From a virus: a stretch of 23,499 nucleotides of DNA. Positions 1 to 4,424 of the stretch are shown here, piece after piece. The notes under the pieces are model-generated. The model was given only the letters and a program-made list of their open reading frames with translations, was not told the origin of the DNA and ran no database searches. The first letter of the stretch is position 1; every line of letters begins with the position of its first letter. Location: the IMG/VR virus record IMGVR_UViG_3300009155_000277, positions 1 to 23,499 of that record; one strand, written 5' to 3'. The position numbers and the translations under genes are program-made.

Positions 1-32
1 ATACAAAAAAATAAAAAAAAAATAAAAAAAAC

Positions 33-63
33 TTGACAAATTATAGAACTTTTTGTATATTTG
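33..63 (+). promoter_or_regulatory. Bacteroidetes-type promoter
   Basis: TTG at 33-35 and TATATTTG at 56-63 are separated by 20 nt. This is the Bacteroidetes housekeeping pattern (TTG at about -33, TAnnTTTG at about -7) and the spacing recurs throughout the window. It drives the leader ORF at 91-180. Confidence 0.8.
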
Positions 64-90
64 TGTATATTTAATTAATAAAGATAAAAA

Positions 91-180
91 ATGAGAACAA
101 TTAATAACATATTTGAATTTGACTTCTTCGCAGCCGAGGCCGATTTTAGCCTAGGGAGGTCAACCTATGTATGTAGTTAA
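91..180 (+). CDS. short leader ORF, 29 aa
   Basis: An ATG-initiated ORF of 29 codons lies 27 nt after a strong promoter and ends 22 nt before an intrinsic terminator. The peptide has five Phe residues, four of them clustered between residues 8 and 13 (FEFDFF), and is followed downstream by a tRNA array whose first gene is tRNA-Phe. The segment 159-166 inside the ORF can pair with 205-212, the left arm of the terminator stem, so ribosome position could decide between terminator and antiterminator. I infer a leader peptide for attenuation. It may instead be an untranslated small RNA. No family recognised. Confidence 0.45.
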   Translation: MRTINNIFEFDFFAAEADFSLGRSTYVCS

Positions 181-202
181 TTAAGTAACTATAGTATATT
201 TG

Positions 203-233
203 AAAGGTTGACTGTTTAGGTCAACCTTTTTTT
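203..233 (+). terminator. intrinsic terminator with alternative upstream pairing
   Basis: A 10-bp perfect stem (AAAGGTTGAC at 203-212, GTCAACCTTT at 220-229, 7-nt loop) is followed by a T run. GTCAACCT also occurs at 159-166 in the leader ORF and could capture the left arm in an 8-bp competing helix, as in attenuators. Confidence 0.8.
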
Positions 234-278
234 GTTTATATAGGTTTGAAAAAAAAATAAAAAAATATTACAAAAAGT

Positions 279-309
279 TTGGAAGTTTAAAAAATAGTTC
301 ATACATTTG
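279..309 (+). promoter_or_regulatory. Bacteroidetes-type promoter, tRNA array (distal)
   Basis: TTG at 279-281 and TACATTTG at 302-309, 20 nt apart. It is the first of two tandem promoters upstream of tRNA-Phe. Confidence 0.8.
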
Positions 310-330
310 TAAAACAAAATTAAGGAAAAC

Positions 331-340
331 GTTCTTTGAA
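331..340 (+). promoter_or_regulatory. boxA-like antitermination element
   Basis: GTTCTTTGAA lies about 20 nt downstream of the promoter at 279-309, and the same word occurs at 3026-3035 after another promoter. It resembles the boxA element of bacterial rRNA leaders, which recruits NusB/S10 for antitermination on untranslated RNA. The function here is inferred from similarity and position. Confidence 0.4.
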
Positions 341-366
341 AGATTAGAAAAAAAATAAAAAAACAT

Positions 367-397
367 TTGCAAATTAAAAATATTATTTATACATTTG
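367..397 (+). promoter_or_regulatory. Bacteroidetes-type promoter, tRNA array (proximal)
   Basis: TTG at 367-369 and TACATTTG at 390-397, 20 nt apart, ending 14 nt before the tRNA-Phe gene. The transcript would start almost at the tRNA 5' end. Confidence 0.85.
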
Positions 398-411
398 TAA
401 AACAAAAATAA

Positions 412-484
412 GGACAGATAGCTCAGTTGGTAGAGCATCGCACTGAAGATGCGAGTGTCGGGGGTTCGATTCCCTCTCTGTCCA
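412..484 (+). tRNA. tRNA-Phe(GAA)
   Basis: Complete cloverleaf: acceptor GGACAGA with TCTGTCC, D-stem GCTC/GAGC, anticodon stem TCGCA/TGCGA with loop CTGAAGA (anticodon GAA), T-loop TTCGATT, discriminator A484. CCA is not encoded. It is the first gene of the array. Confidence 0.97.
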
Positions 485-490
485 CAAAAT

Positions 491-564
491 GTTCCGTTGG
501 ACAAATTGGTTAAGTCGTCACCCTTTCACGGTGAAGATTATGGGTTCGAACCCCATACGGAATG
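491..564 (+). tRNA. tRNA-Glu(TTC)
   Basis: Acceptor GTTCCGT/ACGGAAT with a terminal G:U, anticodon stem TCACC/GGTGA with loop CTTTCAC (anticodon TTC), T-loop TTCGAAC. It lies 6 nt after tRNA-Phe. The spacer to the next tRNA (565-635) holds a 6-bp hairpin, AGATTG (584-589) with CAATCT (613-618), and no gene. Confidence 0.96.
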
Positions 565-635
565 CAACCTCTCATGATGGTAAGATTGAGTGACATTGGA
601 AGAGACAATTGACAATCTGGAAAGACAGATGTTAC

Positions 636-710
636 GGTCTTATAGTCCAGCGGCTAAGATGCCCGACTGTCTATCGGGAGGCTGGGGTTCGATTCCCCAT
701 AGGACCGCCA
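636..710 (+). tRNA. tRNA-Asp(GTC), with encoded CCA
   Basis: Acceptor GGTCTTA (636-642) pairs with TAGGACC (700-706), discriminator G707, then CCA at 708-710. Anticodon stem CCCGA/TCGGG, loop CTGTCTA (anticodon GTC), T-stem TGGGG/CCCCA. It is the only tRNA in the window in which CCA is encoded. The others end in the discriminator and often a single C. Confidence 0.96.
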
Positions 711-796
711 ATTGTAAATACCTAGTGGTTTGGTGGGTATGGATACTAAAAGCTATTAAAAAGGTTCGAAACTTGAGAATAGTTACCAAACTTTAT
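711..796 (+). other. structured inter-tRNA spacer
   Basis: No gene. It holds GTTTGG (about 727) complementary to CCAAAC (about 786) and an inner hairpin CTATT...AATAG whose AAG/CTT top stem closes a TTCGAAA loop resembling a tRNA T-arm. It may be a decayed tRNA fragment or a processing structure. Confidence 0.3.
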
Positions 797-869
797 GGGG
801 ATGTAGCTCAACTGGCTGAGCGTTACCTTTGCAAGGTAAAGGATGTGGGTTCGAATCCCATCATCTCCA
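797..869 (+). tRNA. tRNA-Ala(TGC)
   Basis: Acceptor GGGGATG/CATCTCC, D-stem GCTC/GAGC, anticodon stem TTACC/GGTAA with loop TTTGCAA (anticodon TGC), T-loop TTCGAAT, discriminator A869. The next ATG (871) begins 2 nt after the mature tRNA end. Confidence 0.97.
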
Positions 870-870
870 C

Positions 871-1059
871 ATGGAAAAATTTAGTTTTGAAGAAGGTATA
901 GATTATTACCTAGAAAAAGGGAAGATAGTTTATACTGAACGCTATCTAAAGAAAAGGGGGACTTGCTGCGGCTCTGGTTGCAGACATTGTGTTTTCGACC
1001 CACCTTATACGAAAGGTAACAAAGTTTTAAAAGAAAACACAAACAAAAATTTGGATTAA
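871..1059 (+). CDS. DUF5522-like small cysteine-rich protein (62 aa)
   Basis: The protein has the layout of the DUF5522 family found in many Bacteroidetes: an N-terminal EGIDYY segment (about residues 7-12), then VYTERY, then the Cys cluster RGTCCGSGCRHC (about residues 28-39), which looks like a metal site. Function of the family is unknown to me. The start is placed at ATG 871, two bases after the 3' end of tRNA-Ala. A longer reading from 829 would run through the tRNA and is rejected. Because tRNA 3' processing would cut immediately before the ATG, the mRNA would be nearly leaderless. It is probably acquired from a host. Confidence 0.75.
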   Translation: MEKFSFEEGIDYYLEKGKIVYTERYLKKRGTCCGSGCRHCVFDPPYTKGNKVLKENTNKNLD

Positions 1060-1081
1060 TCAAAAATTTAATGTACATTTG
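1051..1081 (+). promoter_or_regulatory. Bacteroidetes-type promoter
   Basis: TTG at 1051-1053 and TACATTTG at 1074-1081, 20 nt apart. The -33 element overlaps the end of the DUF5522-like gene. The ATG of the next gene (1086) is only 5 nt past the -7 element, so its transcript may be leaderless. Confidence 0.75.
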
Positions 1082-1085
1082 TAAT

Positions 1086-1247
1086 ATGAAAAAAGAAACT
1101 AAAATAAAAGTGTTACAGTTAATCGCTAACTATATAGTTAGCATGTTAGAAAATTCACGTAGTGAAGGTATGTTCTATTATTATTTTGAAATGGGTGCAA
1201 TGGTTAATGCATATGCAATTGAATACCACGACATTTATTTAGATTAA
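1086..1247 (+). CDS. hypothetical protein, 53 aa
   Basis: Small ORF (MKKETKIKVLQLIANYIVSM...) directly under its own promoter. The start ATG is so close to the -7 box that the message would have almost no 5' leader. The sequence is predicted mostly helical, with a Tyr/Met-rich middle (FYYYFEMG). No family recognised. It is followed at 1267 by the promoter of the ParB-like gene. Confidence rests on the promoter and a clean frame. Confidence 0.6.
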   Translation: MKKETKIKVLQLIANYIVSMLENSRSEGMFYYYFEMGAMVNAYAIEYHDIYLD

Positions 1248-1266
1248 AAAAAATATTTAAAAATAT

Positions 1267-1298
1267 TTGGAAGTTTAAAAAAAAAGTTAGTAAATTTG
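1267..1298 (+). promoter_or_regulatory. Bacteroidetes-type promoter
   Basis: TTG at 1267-1269 and TAAATTTG at 1291-1298, 21 nt apart. It serves the ParB-like gene starting at 1323. Confidence 0.7.
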
Positions 1299-1322
1299 TA
1301 ATATAAATAAAATAAAATAAGT

Positions 1323-2288
1323 ATGAATAATGAGAGTAAAACAGTCGATATCGATATCGACAAACAAAAATTTGAAGAGTTAATTGATTTGTTAGATGCG
1401 TACACAACTATTGGGTCAAAAGTTGGTCGTGATGTAATTGACGGTCATGAGTGTGAAGTAAGGTTTGTTTTAGTAACCCCAGATTTAGCAGCTGAAATAC
1501 TAGAAAATCACAATAGCGAAAATAGACCTTTTTCACAAAGTAATGTTGCTAAATTAGTTAAAGAAATTAATTCTGGTAATTGGTCATTCAATGGAGAACC
1601 AATATCTTTCAACAGTAAAGCTAATGTGTCAAATGGTCAACACAGATTACAAGCAATTGTTTTAACTGGTATTGCATTGAGATTTTTAGTTACAACTGGT
1701 CTTGACCCTAAAAGTTTTGCTACTATGGATAACGGTAGAAAAAGAACTGGTTCTGATGTTTTAGCTATTGCTGGTGTTGGTAATTATACAACTGCTGCAT
1801 CTGTTTGTAAATTTGTTTACTCTTTTAAAAACGGAAATTTTGGTTCTGTTTATAGAGCATCAGAAAGTAGAACTTTGACAAATACTCAAATTGAAAGTTA
1901 CTACACAACATTAACAAATGTTGATGAGAGCATTAAATTTGGTGCTGCTATGTCGAAAAAAAGTAATGGGTTATTGAAAGCAACTATTTTAGGTGGGTTT
2001 CATTATTTGTTATCTGAGATTGATGAAGTTTTAGCTGATGAGTTTTTAACTAAACTATCAACTGGTATCGATTTAAAACAAGGTTCACCAATTATTTCAT
2101 TAAGAAATAGATTACTTAAATCTACAACTGATGATAATTACAGAATCACTAGTGAAACTTTAATGAAATTAATCGCATATAGTTGGGAGAAATTCGTTAA
2201 AAACGAAACTGTTAAGAATCTTAAATTACCAGAAAACTATGAAATTAATCTTTATGGTTCATCAAACCAAAAAACATTAAATTTCTAA
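1323..2288 (+). CDS. ParB N-terminal-like domain protein
   Basis: A 321-aa protein. Residues about 48-135 resemble the ParB/Srx-like fold seen in many phage proteins: VTPDLAAEIL, then NRPFSQSNVAKL, then the box VSNGQHRLQAI (about residues 101-111), which corresponds to the nucleotide-binding motif of ParB-type domains, then MDNGRKRT. The C-terminal half is helical and unrecognised. ParB-like domains bind or hydrolyse CTP/ATP, or nick DNA. Which applies here cannot be told. It stands alone between two RNA blocks with its own promoter, so context does not help. A partition role is not supported because there is no ParA neighbour. Confidence 0.65.
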   Translation: MNNESKTVDIDIDKQKFEELIDLLDAYTTIGSKVGRDVIDGHECEVRFVLVTPDLAAEILENHNSENRPFSQSNVAKLVKEINSGNWSFNGEPISFNSKANVSNGQHRLQAIVLTGIALRFLVTTGLDPKSFATMDNGRKRTGSDVLAIAGVGNYTTAASVCKFVYSFKNGNFGSVYRASESRTLTNTQIESYYTTLTNVDESIKFGAAMSKKSNGLLKATILGGFHYLLSEIDEVLADEFLTKLSTGIDLKQGSPIISLRNRLLKSTTDDNYRITSETLMKLIAYSWEKFVKNETVKNLKLPENYEINLYGSSNQKTLNF

Positions 2289-2294
2289 AAAAAC

Positions 2295-2462
2295 GTAACC
2301 GAAAAAGACGTAGGATAGGAAGCGTGGAGAGACGTGTCGAAAGGTACACACTAAGGATAGGTAGACATTCTTAATTGTATTGTCGTAAAACCCAGCTCTC
2401 TAATGGTGTGTGAAGTAGAAACATAAGAACCTACCAGATTCCGTAAATCTATCTTCGGTTAC
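2295..2462 (+). ncRNA. candidate structured RNA upstream of tRNA-Met/Ile2
   Basis: This gene-free stretch is closed by a perfect 9-bp helix, GTAACCGAA (2295-2303) with TTCGGTTAC (2454-2462), extended by GATAG (2314-2318) with CTATC (2449-2453) across a 10-nt bulge. Inside, GGTAG (2360-2364) can pair with CTACC (2431-2435), ACACAC (2346-2351) with GTGTGT (2406-2411) and GAGAG (2327-2331) with CTCTC (2396-2400). Some of these cross, suggesting pseudoknots. It is too small for the large phage RNAs GOLLD or ROOL, and I could not match it to RNase P, tmRNA or 6S RNA. It ends 3 nt before the tRNA. Confidence 0.5.
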
Positions 2463-2465
2463 AAT

Positions 2466-2539
2466 GGACCTCTAGCTCAGTTGGTTAGAGCAACTGACTC
2501 ATAATCAGTAGGTGCTTGGTTCGATTCCAAGGTGGTCCA
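2466..2539 (+). tRNA. tRNA-Met or tRNA-Ile2 (CAT)
   Basis: Acceptor GGACCTC/GTGGTCC with one T-T mismatch, D-stem GCTC/GAGC, anticodon stem ACTGA/TCAGT with loop CTCATAA (anticodon CAT), T-stem CTTGG/CCAAG, discriminator A. Elongator Met and the lysidine-modified Ile2 tRNA share this anticodon and cannot be separated by eye. Confidence 0.93.
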
Positions 2540-2540
2540 C

Positions 2541-2666
2541 ATTTAGGTGATTCTCAGTAATGGAGATAGTAGAATCTTTAGAGTATTGAACATGAAAAGG
2601 CTGGCAAACCGTTAAATTATTTCTCAGTAGTGCCTCACATAACCACCATGATACTCACTAAATTAC
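2541..2666 (+). other. structured inter-tRNA spacer
   Basis: No ORF. It shows a hairpin GATTCT (2549-2554) with AGAATC, and AACCGT (around 2608) complementary to ACGGTT (2665-2670), which would cover the 5' end of the following tRNA-Arg. It may be a processing or regulatory structure. Confidence 0.35.
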
Positions 2667-2740
2667 GGTTCCGTAGCTCAGCTGGATAGAGCCACGCACT
2701 TCTAATGCGTAGGTCACACGTTCGAATCGTGTCGGAATCA
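2667..2740 (+). tRNA. tRNA-Arg(TCT)
   Basis: Acceptor GGTTCCG/CGGAATC, D-stem GCTC/GAGC, anticodon stem ACGCA/TGCGT, loop CTTCTAA (anticodon TCT), T-stem ACACG/CGTGT, discriminator A2740. It is followed 6 nt later by the intron-bearing tRNA. Confidence 0.95.
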
Positions 2741-2746
2741 CAATAA

Positions 2747-2872
2747 TGGAAGGTAGCCCAATCGGTAGAGGCAGCGGAATGCAAAAAGATTAATCTGTTT
2801 TAAAGATTAAGTTCAGCAATTTAAACGCTATTTAGGAACCGCTAAGTGTTAGTTCGAATCTAACCCTTCCGA
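2747..2872 (+). tRNA. tRNA with about 52-54 nt intervening sequence in anticodon arm (Leu(TAG) or Pro(AGG))
   Basis: Acceptor TGGAAGG (2747-2753) pairs with CCTTCCG (2865-2871), T-stem GTTAG/CTAAC surrounds TTCGAAT, the D-arm is present, and the anticodon stem AGCGG (2773-2777) pairs with CCGCT (2839-2843). About 61 nt separate the stem strands instead of 7. The insert carries A-rich GCAAAAAGA, helix TTAATCT (2790-2796) with AGATTAA (2804-2810), GTT, CAGCAA (2814-2819) and about 12 nt to the 3' exon. Removing 2780-2831 gives a 7-nt loop with anticodon TAG. Removing 2778-2831 gives AGG. The G that would follow TAG favours Leu. The exact junction is inferred. Confidence 0.75.
2780..2831 (+). 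other. mini intervening sequence, unpermuted copy 1
   Basis: About 52 nt inside the anticodon arm of the tRNA at 2747-2872. Core: 7-bp helix TTAATCT/AGATTAA closed by a 7-nt loop, then GTT-CAGCAA, then 12 nt. It is far too small for a group I or II intron. Four other copies in the window share this core. Confidence 0.65.
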
Positions 2873-2882
2873 CAAAAGAAGA

Positions 2883-2942
2883 GTGAGCAGCATTAGCCAA
2901 GTTGGAACGAGTACCAGCGTGAAGGTCAAAAATACTCGGCTC
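2883..2942 (+). other. inverted-repeat element after the tRNAs
   Basis: TGAGC (2883-2887) pairs with GCTCA (2938-2942), and GAGTA (about 2909-2913) with TACTC (about 2931-2935). It contains a D-arm-like stretch (TTAGCCAAGTTGG) but no T-arm or acceptor, so it is not a complete tRNA. It could be a degenerate tRNA, or a 3'-end structure for the upstream transcript, although no T run follows. Confidence 0.3.
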
Positions 2943-2981
2943 ATGACTTCTGAAAAAAATGAAAAAAAGTTTGGAAAAAAC

Positions 2982-3012
2982 TTGCAAACGTAAAATAAAG
3001 TTAGTACATTTG
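2982..3012 (+). promoter_or_regulatory. Bacteroidetes-type promoter
   Basis: TTG at 2982-2984 and TACATTTG at 3005-3012, 20 nt apart. A boxA-like GTTCTTTGAA follows at 3026-3035, as in the first tRNA array. Confidence 0.8.
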
Positions 3013-3025
3013 TAGTATAGAAAAA

Positions 3026-3036
3026 GTTCTTTGAAA
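3026..3036 (+). promoter_or_regulatory. boxA-like element, second copy
   Basis: GTTCTTTGAAA, identical in its first 10 nt to 331-340 and at a similar distance after a promoter. Transcription from here would cross the coiled-coil gene and enter the permuted-tRNA block, where antitermination would be useful. Function inferred. Confidence 0.35.
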
Positions 3037-3081
3037 AGTATTAGAAATGAGAGTGTTACATTCTTAAATTTCTTTAAAAAA

Positions 3082-3129
3082 GTTACTAAAAAACTTGACA
3101 TTTGCTTAAAAATGTCGTATATTAGTAAC
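3082..3129 (+). promoter_or_regulatory. second promoter embedded in nested inverted repeats
   Basis: TTG (3095-3097) and TATATTAG (3118-3125) are 20 nt apart, a weaker match to the consensus. GTTACTAA (3082-3089) is complementary to TTAGTAAC (3122-3129), and GACAT (3098-3102) to ATGTC (3112-3116). The repeats overlap both promoter boxes and could be an operator or a hairpin in transcripts from the upstream promoter. Confidence 0.5.
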
Positions 3130-3187
3130 ATAAAAATTGGATTAATTATCATAAAATAAAAAAGTAAAAAAAAAGAAAAAAAAGAGT

Positions 3188-3823
3188 ATGGCAACACCAA
3201 AAAGTACACCAGCAAGAAAAGCTTCTGCAAATACAGAAGTAGTTTTAGGACAAGCAGCAGCACAAATCGCTAAGGCTGTTAATGAATTAAAAGCAGCAAC
3301 TGCAACAGTTTCTACTTTATCGGACCAGTCAGAGCAATTAACTATGTTAGTAGCTAACAAAGAAGAAGCAATTTCTTCATTAGAAGTAGAGTACGCTGAG
3401 AAACGTAGACAATATGACGTTGAGTTAGAATTGTCTTTCAAAGCTAACCAAGAAAGAGTTGTAAATGAGTGGTTACGTTCAAACGGATACACATCTATCT
3501 CAACATCTGACTTAACAACTTTACGTTCTGATTTAGAAACTTCTAGAACAAACACTGAAGCAACAGTTAAGAAAGAAGTAGCTACTGTAGCTGCAACTTT
3601 AAAATCTCAGTACGAGAATGAAATTAAATTAATTCACTCTGAGAACAAAGCTGTTGCTGCTGAAAACGCTGCAAAAATTGGTACGTTAGCAACACAAAAC
3701 ACGTTCTTACAAGAACAAGTTACTAAGTTGTACGAACAATTAGATGCTGAGCGTTCTGCTGGTATCGAAAGAGCGAAAGCTGGTTCAGTAGGTTCAATTA
3801 ACGTTGCACCAGCTGGTAAGTAA
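3188..3823 (+). CDS. alanine-rich coiled-coil protein, 211 aa
   Basis: The protein begins MATPKSTPARKAS (basic, low complexity), then shows long heptad-like helices: residues about 20-100 (AAAQIAKAVNELKAATATVSTL...), a break near residue 100 (NGYTSIST), and a second coiled coil to about residue 190 before a Gly/Ala tail. There is no catalytic motif, signal peptide or membrane segment. It has two upstream promoters and therefore is probably abundant, suggesting a structural or scaffold-like role, but that is inference. Codon use looks optimised (many GCT, GTA, AAC). The permuted-tRNA block follows without a terminator with a T run. Confidence 0.7.
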   Translation: MATPKSTPARKASANTEVVLGQAAAQIAKAVNELKAATATVSTLSDQSEQLTMLVANKEEAISSLEVEYAEKRRQYDVELELSFKANQERVVNEWLRSNGYTSISTSDLTTLRSDLETSRTNTEATVKKEVATVAATLKSQYENEIKLIHSENKAVAAENAAKIGTLATQNTFLQEQVTKLYEQLDAERSAGIERAKAGSVGSINVAPAGK

Positions 3824-3834
3824 TTAGCAATGAT

Positions 3835-3860
3835 ATTCTACGTGGGGAACTGCGTAGAAT
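3835..3860 (+). other. 8-bp hairpin after the coiled-coil gene
   Basis: ATTCTACG (3835-3842) pairs with CGTAGAAT (3853-3860), 10-nt loop, no T run. It is probably a processing or stability structure separating the mRNA from the RNA block. ACAAGG at 3864-3869 can also pair with CCTTGT (3904-3909) in the permuted tRNA that follows. Confidence 0.45.
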
Positions 3861-3874
3861 GTTACAAGGGTAAA

Positions 3875-3999
3875 AAGATTATTTCAGCAACCAAAAATTC
3901 AAGCCTTGTTAATGCCGTGGTCGTGGGTTCGAGTCCCATCAGACTTTAAGTAGTCTGTAGCTCAGCTGGTTAGAGCACGTATGAAAAAAAGTTAATCTT
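3875..3999 (+). tRNA. circularly permuted tRNA gene, probable tRNA-Asn(GTT)
   Basis: The 3' half comes first: loop TTGTTAA (3906-3912, anticodon GTT), TGCCG, variable TGGTC, T-stem GTGGG/CCCAT around TTCGAGT, acceptor CAGACTT (3940-3946). After TAAG comes the 5' half: (T)AGTCTG (3951-3957), TA, D-stem GCTC/GAGC, A, CG. AGTCTG is complementary to CAGACT. Joining CG (3978-3979) to GCC (3903-3905) gives a stem pairing with TGCCG at 4 of 5 positions. The outer ends carry the two halves of the mini-intron: AAGATTA (3875-3881)-TTT-CAGCAA (3885-3890)-12 nt before the 3' half, and A-rich plus TAATCTT (3993-3999) then G after the 5' half. The ends form a 7-bp helix. Circularisation followed by RNase P and 3' cleavage would yield a linear tRNA. 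Confidence 0.65.
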
Positions 4000-4000
4000 G

Positions 4001-4044
4001 TCCCCCCAAATTGGAGTCCTCTGCTCCTTAAACAGAGTAATTAA
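4001..4044 (+). other. spacer hairpins between permuted tRNA genes
   Basis: CTCTG (4020-4024) pairs with CAGAG (about 4032-4036), or alternatively GGAG (4013-4016) with CTCC (4024-4027). No gene. Confidence 0.3.
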
Positions 4045-4168
4045 AAGATTGTTTCAGCAATTAAACTCAAAAATTGTATGGATAACAAGCGGTCTGGGTT
4101 CGAATCCCAGCATGTCCTAACAGAGGTTTGGGCGTGTGGTGTAATGGTAGCACAAAAAGAGCAATCTT
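4045..4168 (+). tRNA. circularly permuted tRNA gene, identity uncertain (anticodon may be GGA)
   Basis: Same plan as 3875-3999. First the 3' half: arm TTGT/ACAA (4074-4077, 4085-4088) with 7-nt loop ATGGATA, T-stem CTGGG/CCCAG around TTCGAAT, acceptor CATGTCC (4111-4117). After a 12-nt linker comes the 5' half: acceptor GGGCGTG (4130-4136), TG, D-stem GTGT/GCAC with AATGGTA loop. GGGCGTG pairs with CATGTCC over 7 bp with two G:U pairs. The outer ends are AAGATTG (4045-4051)-TTT-CAGCAA (4055-4060) and AAAAAGAG-CAATCTT (4162-4168)-G, complementary over 7 bp. By numbering the anticodon is GGA (Ser), but the variable loop is short and position 37 is T, so identity is open. Confidence 0.6.
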
Positions 4169-4179
4169 GGTACTCAAAT

Positions 4180-4257
4180 ATGGCGTTAGCTCAGCTGGTA
4201 GAGCACCGCTGCTTTATTGTGGTGGATGGGTCGTAGGTTCGAATCCTACACGCTGTA
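4180..4257 (+). tRNA. tRNA with enlarged anticodon loop (possibly Lys)
   Basis: Acceptor ATGGCGT (4180-4186) pairs with ACGCTGT (4250-4256), D-stem GCTC/GAGC, T-stem GTAGG/CCTAC around TTCGAAT. The anticodon arm is odd: CCGCT (4206-4210) pairs with GGTGG (4221-4225), leaving a 10-nt loop GCTTTATTGT. The alternative CCGC/GTGG leaves a 10-nt variable region. TTT could be the anticodon, but position 33 would be C. It is either an unusual tRNA or a decayed one. Confidence 0.6.
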
Positions 4258-4258
4258 C

Positions 4259-4356
4259 AAGAACAAACTAGTGTTAGTTCAATTATTGCGGTTTGTAACC
4301 GTAAGTTGAATGAGATTGTGGCCACAATGGGTAAATTCCCACTAGTCTCTGTTCTT
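4259..4356 (+). ncRNA. tRNA-like structured RNA with Thr-type anticodon loop
   Basis: Two stacked closing helices, AAGAACA (4259-4265) with TGTTCTT (4350-4356) and ACTAGTG (4267-4273) with CACTAGT (4340-4346), enclose a long hairpin: TTCAA, TTGCGG (4286-4291), loop TTTGTAA (4292-4298), CCGTAA, TTGAA. The 7-nt loop equals that of tRNA-Thr(TGT). A hairpin ATTGT-GGCC-ACAAT and GGG/CCC around TAAATT follow. There is no normal D-arm or T-loop, so a standard tRNA is unlikely. It could be a tRNA mimic or a highly degenerate tRNA. Confidence 0.45.
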
Positions 4357-4424
4357 CTTATTTTCTTTGTTTAGTAAAACAAAGTGGTGGAAGCTCGGAG
4401 GTAAAACTCTCGGCCCAAAAGGAT

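Noticed and set aside
268-504. Minus-strand ORF across promoters and tRNA-Phe
   Set aside because: It is antisense to two promoters and a perfect tRNA; low-complexity Phe/Asn-rich product.
590-901. ORF on + strand over tRNA-Asp and tRNA-Ala
   Set aside because: Reads through two clear tRNA genes; typical tRNA-derived artefact protein.
2780-2831. Group I intron
   Set aside because: Only about 52 nt; no P3-P7 core, no P/Q/R/S elements, no room for them.
2883-2942. Additional tRNA
   Set aside because: D-arm-like words but no T-loop or acceptor pairing.
2832-3263. Minus-strand ORF over tRNA 3' end and promoters
   Set aside because: Leu/Phe-rich translation of AT-rich antisense DNA, overlaps promoters and a real gene start.
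3875-4168. Archaeal-type bulge-helix-bulge splice sites
   Set aside because: No 3-4-3 bulge-helix-bulge could be drawn at the exon borders; the conserved helix lies inside the insert instead.
3829-4170. Two decayed tRNA pseudogenes in random order
   Set aside because: Acceptor strands match within each unit, end helices covary and the same modules occur elsewhere; decay does not explain this.
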